DNA from: CAG-217 sp963605415
GTDB lineage: Bacteria > Bacillota > Clostridia > Oscillospirales > Acutalibacteraceae
Assembly (NCBI GenBank): GCA_963605415.1
Contig: CAVCUL010000009.1
Span: forward strand, 15,290-79,289
DNA: 64,000 nucleotides
Direction: 5' to 3'
The translations under genes were made by a program, and so were the position numbers. The notes beneath the pieces were generated by a model. The model was not told the origin of the DNA and did not search any database. It saw only the letters and a program-made list of their open reading frames with translations. This document shows, one piece after another, positions 1-8,685 of this stretch (its first letter is position 1; every line of letters begins with the position of its first letter).

Positions 1-3000
1 AATTGGACGGTAAAGAAAGACCAGAGCGGTAACATTCCGTTTATGACTTCCGACGGCACCGTGGTTCCCACTGTGGCTGCTGCCTCCGGCTCCGACTCTC
101 CCATTTATTGGACCCGTAGCTCCGCCGGCAGAAACAACACCAAGCAGAACACCGGTTCCAGCTTTGTGACTTACAGCGGCACTCCCAGCAGCCCGCTGAC
201 CACCATTGATACCGGCTTTACGATTTATGACCATGATAAAAACCGGGCGGTAATCATTTCTGCCTCCGCATGTACTGCGGCAGATAAGGGCGGCAGTCAG
301 GAAGCGCACAACGGCCATAACTACGGCTATGTGATTAACTATGCCGGGGTAAAGGAGGCTTTGGCCACTGCCAAGTCCACCATCGCTAATATTAAAAACT
401 ATTGTAATGACGCTGCGGATATGCGGGCTCTGCTGGTGGCTACCAGTTCTTTGGCCTCTGCCAATCCCTCAGACAGCAGCAAGTATAACTTCGCTTCTGA
501 TACAGCAACGGCTGCTGCCAACTGCGCCACAGACATTAATAATGCCAAGACGGCACTGACCACGGCGCAGAACGCACTGACTGCTGACGATGACTCCTAC
601 GATCAGCTGCGCAATGTGATTGAGCTGACGAAGGCGACCTATGCAGCCGGTAACGACATGGGCGCATATACTGAGGCCAGCTGGACGACCTTTAAGACTG
701 CTTATGAGGCGGCATACACCGCCATTATGGCTGTGGAGAACGGCTATCAACCCAACGGCACGGTGACTTCCATTGCTACCGACTTGCAGGCCGCTTATGA
801 CGCTCTGCTGAAGGAGCTGGAGGAGAACCATGTGGATACCACCGCTCTGGTGGAGGCCATTACCAAGGCCAACAGCATGGATACATATGCGACCTATTTC
901 TCTGACGAGAGCTACGCCAATTTGGGCAATGTGGTTTCTGACGCCAAGGCAGCGGTCTGGGGCAGCGAGGAGCACTATGGTGTGCCTGCCTACTCCCTGA
1001 CCAAGACAGACGAAAATACCCAGATTGTTGCAGATCAGACCGCAGCGGTACTGGCTGCCATTCCCACGCTGCGGATCAATCATGACCTGCACATTACCAG
1101 CGGCAGCCACTATGTCAGCTGGAATAGTATTTTGGCTTCTTATGAGGCACTGGACGGCGCCAAGTATGCCAACTTCGGCGATCTGGTAACCGCTGTGTCC
1201 AACGCCAAGTTGGAGATGGCCGCTCTGGACGATAAGGACTTTACCACACCGGAGCAGCTGCTTGCGGATTACACCGCAATTCTGGAAAAGGTTTTGACAG
1301 CCTATGACGCACTGGAGTATTCGTTTACGGAACTGCCCAATGCAACAGTGGCTACCAACCCGGAGCATTTGATTGTTGGTTCTCCCAATTCCAAGTCCTC
1401 CAGCGGCAGTATGGTAAATACAGAAGGTATCAGCGGGTCTGTGGCCCTGGGCTTCAGCTTCCCCAATAACGGTGTGTATATCCGTACGTCTCATGAGGCC
1501 ACCACCTTTAATTTGGGCGACATGATGTTGTTCTTCGGCTCCTGGCGTGACTACGATCAGCAGCTGCTGTTCTTCAACCTGAACGATACGGTAACGGATA
1601 CGGACTCCACCGGTGAGCTGGTTGGCCGCGCTGTGGCCGCCGGTCAGACTCCCAGTCTGAAAGACACCGATGTAGACGAGTATATCACCAAGAAGAATAT
1701 TGTGCCCGGCAATGCCATTAAGACCAGCGGCACCACCGCTGCTACCTGGGAACTGAAAGATCTGTACGCAGTAGAGGTGGATAATAAGACAGACGCTTTT
1801 GCCGTGGATTCTAACGGCAACCGCATCAATGTAAAGAGCACCAATGTGTTGGATATTGCCACCAGCGTGCCCTCCAACACCCAGGGTACACAGAATGTTC
1901 TGTTCCTGCACGGTAAGGGCGGCAGCGACAACTACGGCGGTAACACCTATGCCGGTGCGTACACCATGAGCGTGGCTAAGGATAATGCCACCACCACGCT
2001 GACCACCACCACCGTACCCACCAAAAAGACCTACACCGTCTCTGCCAATGTGGGTGCCGTAACGCGCCTGAGCTATCAGCCCATGAGCGCTTGGACTACC
2101 CTGCGCCACGATGTGCAGAGCTACAGTGTGACGGCCACAGTTGTGGATATGGCTTACCTGTTTGACCTGATCAGCCAGTGCTCCGCCATTACAGACAGCA
2201 ATAAGTACACAACGGACTCCTGGACCAAGTTTGACACCGCACTGCGCGCGGCCAAGGCACAGATGGCTTATACCAGCATGACTGCGGATGAGCTGCTGTC
2301 GGAGGCCAAGACCAGATACACCAATCTGCTGCGTGCCTACAACGCACTGGAGCTGAACACCTTTAACCTGACCTTCAATTACAAGGACGCCACCGGCGCA
2401 GACGCCACCACCACAATGAAGAATGTGGTATACGGCTCCAATTTGAAGGAGCAGGCAGACACCGTGGCTGTGACCGATTACAAGGCCGGCGGTTATTCCT
2501 ACACCTTCACCGGTTGGGATCCCACCATTACAGCCGCTATGCTGGTAACTGCTGCCGGTACTTATACCGCACAGTATACCTCTAAGCTGGATCATGCGGA
2601 CTTCTCTGCACTGGATGCTGCGGTCACCAAGCTGACCACCCTGGCAGACAAGACCTACGCTGCCAGCGATTTGGACGGCGTGGCCGCACTGATTGACGGC
2701 CTGACCTATTATCACTACACCGAGGATCAGCGCGACGTTACCATGGGTGACCAGCAGGCTGCCATTGATGCGGAGACTGCGAAGGTCAATGCCTACACCA
2801 TTACCGCTTCCACCCTGGATCTGTCCGCAGCAGAGGCTGCACTGGCCAAGGCCCAGGACGGCAAGGACTCCGACGCTTACGATATGAGCGCCATTTCCGG
2901 TTTTGAGTTGTACAGAACCGTAACGGTAAACGGCAAGGATATTGTGGGTATTGCCTACAAGGATATGAACAGCTTGAACGCTGCCATCCAGGCTCTGTTA

Positions 3001-4170
3001 GAGTCCCTGCAGCCCATGACCTACAATGTGTACCTGAACGGTACGCTGCTGGGCACTTACAATTACGGCGCCCGCATTGAGGTCAACGGCGACGGTACTG
3101 TGGGTACCGATGATAACATTGAGACGGAGACCGGAACTGACAAGTACGCTTGGTATTACAGCTACAACTCCGTACAGGTGACTCAGACCACCGCACCCAA
3201 GTATATGACCACCGCGCCCAGCTTTGGCTTTGTGGTCAAGGGCAACACTTACCTGACCACAGAGAAAGCGGACAGCGACGCAGCCAACTATGTAGTAACT
3301 TTCGTCAACGGCATTAACGGCCATGTATTCGATGTGGTTTACACCACCGGCTCCGTGACCGTGCCCACCGCTCCCGCTTGTGCGTTCTACACCTTCAGCG
3401 GTTATGACAACGGCGCAGCTGCCGGCTCCAAGATCACCGTGACCGGTGACACCACCATTACCGCTCAGTACGATGTGACCAATATTGCTACATTCAACAT
3501 TACGGTTTTGGATGTCAATCAGGACAGCGTAATTGATGATACCTTCAATTACAATGATCTGGTGACCTATACTGACGATAGCGCTGAGATTTGGGTGAAG
3601 TACCTGGGTGAGCTTGAGGGTAGCTATGTGAATCAGCAGACTGGCCAGACGATAACCGTTGATCAGAGTACATTTGCAATCATTGGCTATGGCAAAACAT
3701 TAACCGTTCGTGCTTGTGAGAGCACCGAGTACGATGCGTACACTCTTTCTGACTGGGAAACAATTCTGGAAGATTATCAAACCTGTAATGTCCTGGATAA
3801 CGATGAGAACGGCGCTGCTTCTTCCACTCGCAACGGCATTGTAAAGGCCAGTACCAAGTTCTCCATGATCGGCAACTTTGCCGTTCCTACGGATGCCAAG
3901 GTTGTGGAATACGGTATGCTGTTCACCACTGCTGCTGACAAGGCCCTGACTTTGGAAAATGCCAGCACTGACAGCAGCATTAAACGCCTGAAGGCTTCTA
4001 AGCACACCGGCGAGAATGATAACTACGGCCAGTATGTGGTCAGCATCAAGTCCACTTCTCTGTCCGGCTCCTATGATCTGACTTACAGATCTTATGTGAC
4101 CTACACCTTGAACGGCAAGACCTACACTGTTTATGCTGACAAGGCTGTAAGCGAGACCGTGCAGTTTTAA
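1..4170 (+). CDS. Large secreted repeat protein with FIVAR and InlB-type repeats (5' end outside window)
   Basis: The frame is open from base 1, so the start lies upstream; 1389 residues are visible. Helical FIVAR-like segments lie near visible residues 180-277 and 719-785. Two beta-grasp InlB B-repeat-like segments follow, near 790-864 (FTGWDP, YTAQYTS) and 1096-1160 (FVNG, FSGYDNG, ITAQYD). Thr/Ser/Ala-rich linkers and an unrecognised beta-rich segment (about 440-700) complete it. FIVAR and InlB repeats are typical of extracellular Gram-positive proteins that bind glycans or serve as stalks. No sorting motif, transmembrane helix or dockerin is seen at the C-terminus, which ends SETVQF, so anchoring is unknown. 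A 47-codon gene begins 17 bases after the stop. The architecture call is fairly secure; function and ligand are unknown. Confidence 0.8.
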   Translation, partial: NWTVKKDQSGNIPFMTSDGTVVPTVAAASGSDSPIYWTRSSAGRNNTKQNTGSSFVTYSGTPSSPLTTIDTGFTIYDHDKNRAVIISASACTAADKGGSQEAHNGHNYGYVINYAGVKEALATAKSTIANIKNYCNDAADMRALLVATSSLASANPSDSSKYNFASDTATAAANCATDINNAKTALTTAQNALTADDDSYDQLRNVIELTKATYAAGNDMGAYTEASWTTFKTAYEAAYTAIMAVENGYQPNGTVTSIATDLQAAYDALLKELEENHVDTTALVEAITKANSMDTYATYFSDESYANLGNVVSDAKAAVWGSEEHYGVPAYSLTKTDENTQIVADQTAAVLAAIPTLRINHDLHITSGSHYVSWNSILASYEALDGAKYANFGDLVTAVSNAKLEMAALDDKDFTTPEQLLADYTAILEKVLTAYDALEYSFTELPNATVATNPEHLIVGSPNSKSSSGSMVNTEGISGSVALGFSFPNNGVYIRTSHEATTFNLGDMMLFFGSWRDYDQQLLFFNLNDTVTDTDSTGELVGRAVAAGQTPSLKDTDVDEYITKKNIVPGNAIKTSGTTAATWELKDLYAVEVDNKTDAFAVDSNGNRINVKSTNVLDIATSVPSNTQGTQNVLFLHGKGGSDNYGGNTYAGAYTMSVAKDNATTTLTTTTVPTKKTYTVSANVGAVTRLSYQPMSAWTTLRHDVQSYSVTATVVDMAYLFDLISQCSAITDSNKYTTDSWTKFDTALRAAKAQMAYTSMTADELLSEAKTRYTNLLRAYNALELNTFNLTFNYKDATGADATTTMKNVVYGSNLKEQADTVAVTDYKAGGYSYTFTGWDPTITAAMLVTAAGTYTAQYTSKLDHADFSALDAAVTKLTTLADKTYAASDLDGVAALIDGLTYYHYTEDQRDVTMGDQQAAIDAETAKVNAYTITASTLDLSAAEAALAKAQDGKDSDAYDMSAISGFELYRTVTVNGKDIVGIAYKDMNSLNAAIQALLESLQPMTYNVYLNGTLLGTYNYGARIEVNGDGTVGTDDNIETETGTDKYAWYYSYNSVQVTQTTAPKYMTTAPSFGFVVKGNTYLTTEKADSDAANYVVTFVNGINGHVFDVVYTTGSVTVPTAPACAFYTFSGYDNGAAAGSKITVTGDTTITAQYDVTNIATFNITVLDVNQDSVIDDTFNYNDLVTYTDDSAEIWVKYLGELEGSYVNQQTGQTITVDQSTFAIIGYGKTLTVRACESTEYDAYTLSDWETILEDYQTCNVLDNDENGAASSTRNGIVKASTKFSMIGNFAVPTDAKVVEYGMLFTTAADKALTLENASTDSSIKRLKASKHTGENDNYGQYVVSIKSTSLSGSYDLTYRSYVTYTLNGKTYTVYADKAVSETVQF

Positions 4171-4187
4171 GGAAGGAGGACTTTAAG

Positions 4188-4331
4188 ATGAGAAAATGTT
4201 ATGAAGAACCGGTACTCACCGTTCGCAAGTACCAGCTTAAGTCCGAGGATGTGGTTATGACATCCGACCCCTCTAACAACAAGGGCAACGACTTGTTTGA
4301 CGATGACGAATACGATGTATTCGGCAAATAA
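4188..4331 (+). CDS. Small acidic peptide (47 aa) co-transcribed with the surface protein
   Basis: ATG at 4188 follows the strong ribosome binding site GGAAGGAGGA (4171-4180) with good spacing. The product has a basic N-terminal half (MRKCYEEPVLTVRKY) and a very acidic C-terminal half ending in LFDDDEYDVFGK. An intrinsic terminator follows 22 bases later, so it is the last gene of the giant surface-protein transcript. The opening pattern (basic residues, Tyr-x-x-Pro, hydrophobic stretch, then VVMTS) resembles short peptides often encoded beside clostridial surface or peptide-maturation genes. That resemblance is from memory and is not a family assignment. No modification enzyme is adjacent. 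Existence as a gene is well supported; role is unknown. Confidence 0.7.
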   Translation: MRKCYEEPVLTVRKYQLKSEDVVMTSDPSNNKGNDLFDDDEYDVFGK

Positions 4332-4353
4332 GCGCTGGAAGTAAAATGAATTT

Positions 4354-4386
4354 CGCCGCACTGAGGCAACTCGGTGCGGCGTTTTT
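4354..4386 (+). terminator. Intrinsic terminator of the surface-protein operon
   Basis: A 12-bp stem (4354-4365 with 4370-4381, one G-T pair) closes a GCAA loop and is followed by five T. It separates the surface-protein operon from the aromatic amino acid operon. Confidence 0.9.
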
Positions 4387-4430
4387 CTGTCCTTTTTTTG
4401 GCGGGGAGCGTGGGCTTTCGCCATTTTCGT

Positions 4431-4459
4431 TTGACTTATGGTGGGAAATATATTATTAT
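4431..4459 (+). promoter_or_regulatory. Predicted sigma-A promoter for tyrA-aroBAC-pheA
   Basis: The -35 box TTGACT (4431-4436) is separated by 17 bases from the -10 box TATTAT (4454-4459). It lies after the terminator and 50 bases before the chosen tyrA ATG. Confidence 0.7.
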
Positions 4460-4509
4460 AGTATTTGTGATTTTTGGCTCGCATTGGCGGGCAGAAAGAC
4501 GGAATTCCC

Positions 4510-5337
4510 ATGACAGTATTGATTTTAGGCCTGGGGCTGATCGGTGCCAGCCTGGCAAAAACATTAAAGAAAAATACCGCCCACCGGGTGCTGGGCTGGA
4601 ACCGCACCGCCAGTGTAGCCCAGCGGGCCTTGGCAGACGGCGCCATTGACGCCACCGGCTCTCTGGAGGAGTTGCTGCCCCAGGCGGATATAACCATTAT
4701 TAACTTTTATCCGGAGGCCATCGTGCCCTTTATTTTGGAGCACAAGGACCTGTTTAAGAAAGACAGCGTGGTCACGGACTCCTGCGGGATCAAGACCAAG
4801 ATCTGCCGCCAAATGGCAGAACAAAAGGACTTGTCCTTTACGTTTATCGGCGCCCATCCTATGGCCGGGCGTGAGGTATCCGGCTATGATAACAGCCAGG
4901 ACACGCTGTTTGACGATGCTTCCTTTATTTGTACCCCGATTGATGCACCTCGCCGTAAAGTCGATGCTTTAATCGGTCTTGCGGAAGAAATGGGCTTTGC
5001 CCGCACGGTGGTGACCACCCCGGAGCACCATGACGAGATGATCGCCTTTACTTCTCAGATTGCCCATGTGCTGGCCTGCTCGTATGTGCTGTCGCCTTTG
5101 GCGCCCCAGCACGCCGGGTTCAGCGCCGGCAGCTATCGGGATGTGAGCCGGGTGGCGCGCATCAATGCAGAGATGTGGGCCCAGCTGTTTATTGATAACA
5201 AAGAGCCTTTGATCCGCGAGATCGATGATTTGGTGGGCAATTTGCAAAAGTTCCGCACAGCCATTGAAGCGGAGGACGCGCCGGCGCTGCGGGCGCTGAT
5301 GGAGCAGGGCAACCGCATTAAGGAGGAGATCGGCTGA
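4510..5337 (+). CDS. tyrA: Prephenate dehydrogenase (tyrosine biosynthesis)
   Basis: The 275-residue protein oxidatively decarboxylates prephenate to 4-hydroxyphenylpyruvate using NAD(P). A Rossmann motif GLGLIGASL sits at the extreme N-terminus and the family motif GAHPMAGREVSG lies near residue 117; the C-terminal half is the helical TyrA dimerisation domain. The ATG at 4510 places the dinucleotide-binding strand directly after Met-Thr, as in the family. An in-frame TTG at 4474 would add 12 residues but lies only about 15 bases past the -10 box. There is no ACT domain, so feedback control by tyrosine through such a domain is not expected. The stop overlaps the aroB start (ATGA), indicating translational coupling. 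It heads the aromatic operon. Confidence 0.93.
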   Translation: MTVLILGLGLIGASLAKTLKKNTAHRVLGWNRTASVAQRALADGAIDATGSLEELLPQADITIINFYPEAIVPFILEHKDLFKKDSVVTDSCGIKTKICRQMAEQKDLSFTFIGAHPMAGREVSGYDNSQDTLFDDASFICTPIDAPRRKVDALIGLAEEMGFARTVVTTPEHHDEMIAFTSQIAHVLACSYVLSPLAPQHAGFSAGSYRDVSRVARINAEMWAQLFIDNKEPLIREIDDLVGNLQKFRTAIEAEDAPALRALMEQGNRIKEEIG

Positions 5338-6398
5338 TGCAAAAGATCACAGTACATACCGGCAGACCTTATGACATCCTCATTGACGACGGCCTGTTGG
5401 ACCGAGCCGGTGACCTGGTGCGCCGGGTGTCCGGTGCCAAGCGCATTTGCCTGATCAGCGACAGCAATGTGTACCCTCTGTACGGTGACCGGGTGGTGCA
5501 GGCACTGGAGGGCGCAGACTTTCAGGTGTGCACCCTGGTGTTTGACGCCGGCGAGGCTTCTAAGAAGCCGGAGACCGTGCTGAATATGGTGAATTATATG
5601 GCCCAGGAGGGGCTGACACGGGGCGACCTGGTGGTGGCGCTGGGTGGCGGCGTGTGCGGCGATATGGCCGGATTTGCAGCTGCTATTTACCTGCGGGGCA
5701 TTGATTTTGTGCAGATACCCACCACGCTGCTGGCCCAGGTGGACTCCTCTGTAGGCGGCAAAACCGGCGTGGATCTGCCCATGGGCAAGAATTTGTGCGG
5801 CGCCTTTCATCAGCCGATCCTGGTGCTGATCGATCCTCAGGTGCTGCGTACCCTGCCGGATGTGTTCTTTAGCGACGGTATGGGCGAGGTGATCAAGTAC
5901 GGCTGTATTCGCTCGGCGGAGCTGTTTGCCCTGCTGGAGCAGGCAAGCGCCAAGGATCGCATTCACGAGATCATCTACGCCTGTGTGGATATGAAGCGCC
6001 TGGTGGTGGAGCATGACGAAAAGGAAGCAGGCGAGCGTGCGCTGCTGAACTTTGGCCACACCGCCGGTCACGCCATTGAAAAATTATGGAACTACCAAAC
6101 GGTGACCCACGGCGCAGCAGTGGGGATCGGTATGGTGCTGGCGGCTCGTGCCGGTGAGGGTGCCGGGCTGACGGAGCCGGGCACGGCGGATCGCATTGCC
6201 GCCCTGCTTCAAAAATACAACCTGCCGGTGGCAGATACCCATTCCATTGACGAAATTGTAACGGCCATGCAATCGGACAAGAAGCGCACAGCCAATGGCT
6301 TAAAGCTGGTGCTGCTGCACAAAATCGGCGACAGCTTTTTGGAGCCTGTGGATTTTCCCACCCTGCGTACCATGTTCGGAGGTGGGGTATGCAAGTAA
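5337..6398 (+). CDS. aroB: 3-dehydroquinate synthase
   Basis: This 353-residue NAD- and divalent-metal-dependent enzyme converts DAHP to 3-dehydroquinate, the second shikimate-pathway step. The family signature GGGVCGDMAGFAAA and the segment TTLLAQVDSSVGGKTGVD are present, as are the metal-ligand regions GMGEVIKYGC and LNFGHTAGHAIE. Length is normal for AroB. The ATG overlaps the tyrA stop by one base and the 3' end overlaps aroA by ten bases, so the genes are coupled. The DAHP synthase, dehydroquinase, shikimate dehydrogenase and shikimate kinase genes are not in this window. Confidence 0.97.
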   Translation: MQKITVHTGRPYDILIDDGLLDRAGDLVRRVSGAKRICLISDSNVYPLYGDRVVQALEGADFQVCTLVFDAGEASKKPETVLNMVNYMAQEGLTRGDLVVALGGGVCGDMAGFAAAIYLRGIDFVQIPTTLLAQVDSSVGGKTGVDLPMGKNLCGAFHQPILVLIDPQVLRTLPDVFFSDGMGEVIKYGCIRSAELFALLEQASAKDRIHEIIYACVDMKRLVVEHDEKEAGERALLNFGHTAGHAIEKLWNYQTVTHGAAVGIGMVLAARAGEGAGLTEPGTADRIAALLQKYNLPVADTHSIDEIVTAMQSDKKRTANGLKLVLLHKIGDSFLEPVDFPTLRTMFGGGVCK

Positions 6399-7597
6399 AG
6401 ATCACCCCGTCCCCGCTGGCGGGCACTGTGCAGCTACCCCCCTCAAAGTCCTTTGCCATTCGTGCACTGATTTGCAGCGCCCTGGCCGGTGGTGGCACCG
6501 TATCGCCCCTGGGCACTTCCGCAGATATTGCAGCCACGCGCCAGGCACTGGCGGACTTAGCTGCCGGGCGGGACGAGATTTTTTGTAACGAAAGCGGCTC
6601 TTTGGTGCGGTTTTTGATCCCGGTGGCGGCGGCTTTGGGCAAGACGGTGACCTTTACCGGTGCCGGTCGGCTGCCCCGGCGCCCGCTGGACGCCTTTGCC
6701 ACGCTGCTGCCAAAGCACGGCGTGCAGGTACAGACCGCGGGCGGCCTGCCTTTCTCCATTAGCGGCAAATTGCGCCCCGGCCAATATGAGATCGCCGGGA
6801 ATGTCAGCTCCCAGTACCTGACCGGGCTGCTGCTGGCGCTGCCGCTCTTAGACGGCGACTCGGCTGTGTTTTTGACCACGGAGCTGGAGTCAAAGCCTTA
6901 TATTGACATTACTTTGCAGGTGATGGCTGCCTTTGGCGTGCAGGTACGGCCTACGGATTTTGGCTACCTGGTGCGGGGCAACCAGCAGTACAAATCTGTG
7001 GATTTTACAGTAGAAAGCGATTGGTCCCACGCGGCGTTCTTTATGGCCGCCGGCGCAGTGGGGCAGGGAATAGAAATTGCCGGACTGAACCCGGCGTCAA
7101 CCCAGGGAGATAAAGCCGTTTGCGCCATGATGGAGCGTTTCGGTGCCCGGGTGCAAGTGAATGATCATCTTGTGCGTTGCAGCGGCGGCGCATTGCGCCC
7201 GGCGGAGATCGATGCCCGGGATATTCCCGATATGGTGCCTGCGCTGGCGGTGACCGCTGCCTTTGCCAAGGGCACTACCCGCATTACCGGCGCCGGTCGG
7301 CTGCGGTTTAAGGAGTCGGATCGGCTGCAAAGCGTGGCACTGAACCTGCGGGCCATGGGCGTGCAGGTGGAAGAGCTGCCGGACGGGCTGGTGATTCACG
7401 GCTCTGGCACGGTGCAGGGCGGCACAGTGGACGGTTGTAACGATCATCGGATCGTGATGGCCTTTTCTGTGGCGGCGGCGTATGCGGTCGGCAACAGCGT
7501 GATCCACCAGGCGGAGAGCATTAACAAGACTTATCCCGCCTTTTTTGAAGATTTTTGTGCACTGGGAGGTAAGGCAGATGTCATCAGTAACAGGTGA
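6389..7597 (+). CDS. aroA: 3-phosphoshikimate 1-carboxyvinyltransferase (EPSP synthase)
   Basis: The 402-residue enzyme transfers the enolpyruvyl group of PEP to shikimate-3-phosphate. Substrate-binding motifs are seen in order: PPSKSFAIRA near residue 18, NESGSLVRFL near 68, the serine pair SSQYLTGLL near 140, DIPDMVPALAV, RLRFKESDRL and DHRIVMAFSVA. The protein is slightly shorter than the 420-430 residues common in the family. The start at 6389 lies inside the end of aroB and the GGAGGTGGGG run just upstream is a good ribosome binding site. Its 3' end overlaps aroC by 20 bases. Confidence 0.96.
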   Translation: MQVKITPSPLAGTVQLPPSKSFAIRALICSALAGGGTVSPLGTSADIAATRQALADLAAGRDEIFCNESGSLVRFLIPVAAALGKTVTFTGAGRLPRRPLDAFATLLPKHGVQVQTAGGLPFSISGKLRPGQYEIAGNVSSQYLTGLLLALPLLDGDSAVFLTTELESKPYIDITLQVMAAFGVQVRPTDFGYLVRGNQQYKSVDFTVESDWSHAAFFMAAGAVGQGIEIAGLNPASTQGDKAVCAMMERFGARVQVNDHLVRCSGGALRPAEIDARDIPDMVPALAVTAAFAKGTTRITGAGRLRFKESDRLQSVALNLRAMGVQVEELPDGLVIHGSGTVQGGTVDGCNDHRIVMAFSVAAAYAVGNSVIHQAESINKTYPAFFEDFCALGGKADVISNR

Positions 7598-8657
7598 GCG
7601 GGTGCGACTGAGCATTTTTGGCGAGAGCCACGGCCCGGCCATCGGCTGCGTCATCGACGGTCTGCCTGCGGGTATCCCGGTGGATCTGGACGCCATTTAT
7701 AAGGATATGGCACGGCGTGCCCCGGGGCGGGACAAAACCGCTACTCCGCGGCTGGAAAAGGATATTCCTCATATTCTTTCCGGCGTGCTGAATGGGGTCA
7801 CCACCGGTGCGCCCCTGGCCATGGAGATTGCCAATGAGAACACCCGCAGCGGCGACTACGGCAATGTGGCATTGGTGCCCCGACCCGCGCACAGCGATTA
7901 CCCGGCCTATGTGAAGTACGGCGGCCGGAACGATGTGCGGGGCGGCGGCCACTTTAGCGGCCGACTGACGGCACCGCTGGTGTTTGCCGGTGCCATAGCT
8001 AAGCAGTATTTGGCACAGCAAGGTGTATTTGTGGGCGCCCATATTGCCAAGGTTGGCGGGGTGAAGGACGCCCTGTTTGACCCGAATTCTATTGATCAAG
8101 AGACATTATGCCGCCTGGGCGACAGCACCTTTGCCGTGCTGGATTCGCAGGCGGAGGAGAATATGCGCGCGGTGATCGAAGCGGCTCGGCTGCAACAAAA
8201 CAGCGTGGGCGGCAGCATTGAGTGCGCAGCCATCGGTCTGCCGGTGGGGGTAGGGGGCAATATGTTCTCTACTGTGGAGAGCAAGCTCTCCGCCCTGTTG
8301 TTTGGCATTCCGGCGGTAAAGGGCGTGCAGTTTGGCCTGGGCTTTGACTTTGCCGGGGCCTTTGGTGCCGATGTGAACGACGGCTACACCGTTCGGGACG
8401 GAAAGGTGGCGCTGCTGACCAATAACAACGGCGGCGTGCTGGGGGGTATGACCTCCGGCGCACCCTTGGTGCTCCAGGTGGCTATTAAGCCCACCCCCTC
8501 CATCGGTCAGCCCCAGCCCAGTGTGAATTTGCAGACCATGGAGCCGGAGACCCTGACCATTCACGGTCGTCACGATCCCTGTATTGTACCCCGTGCGGTG
8601 CCGGTGGTAGAGGCTGCGGTGGCCTTTGGGCTGATGGACCTGCTGCTCCAGGGATAA
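7578..8657 (+). CDS. aroC: Chorismate synthase
   Basis: The 359-residue enzyme removes phosphate from EPSP to give chorismate and needs reduced FMN. Signatures present are GESHGPAIGCVIDG at the N-terminus, RRAPGRDK, NNNGGVLGGMTSGAP and GRHDPCIVPRAVPV. The ATG at 7578 is chosen because it begins the conserved N-terminus (MSSVTGERV) and is preceded by GGGAGG; an upstream in-frame start would add 11 residues read from within aroA. It is followed 28 bases later by pheA, which consumes the product. Confidence 0.97.
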   Translation: MSSVTGERVRLSIFGESHGPAIGCVIDGLPAGIPVDLDAIYKDMARRAPGRDKTATPRLEKDIPHILSGVLNGVTTGAPLAMEIANENTRSGDYGNVALVPRPAHSDYPAYVKYGGRNDVRGGGHFSGRLTAPLVFAGAIAKQYLAQQGVFVGAHIAKVGGVKDALFDPNSIDQETLCRLGDSTFAVLDSQAEENMRAVIEAARLQQNSVGGSIECAAIGLPVGVGGNMFSTVESKLSALLFGIPAVKGVQFGLGFDFAGAFGADVNDGYTVRDGKVALLTNNNGGVLGGMTSGAPLVLQVAIKPTPSIGQPQPSVNLQTMEPETLTIHGRHDPCIVPRAVPVVEAAVAFGLMDLLLQG

Positions 8658-8685
8658 AATCGAAAAGTAAGGAAACAGAAAATAC

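Noticed and set aside
469..2715. Long open frame on the minus strand opposite the giant surface protein
   Set aside because: It is a shadow of biased codon use in the plus-strand gene; it has no ribosome binding site and its translation is a low-complexity Gly/Ile/Val mix.
8096..8463. Short minus-strand frames opposite aroC
   Set aside because: They are antisense shadows of a conserved gene and lack ribosome binding sites.
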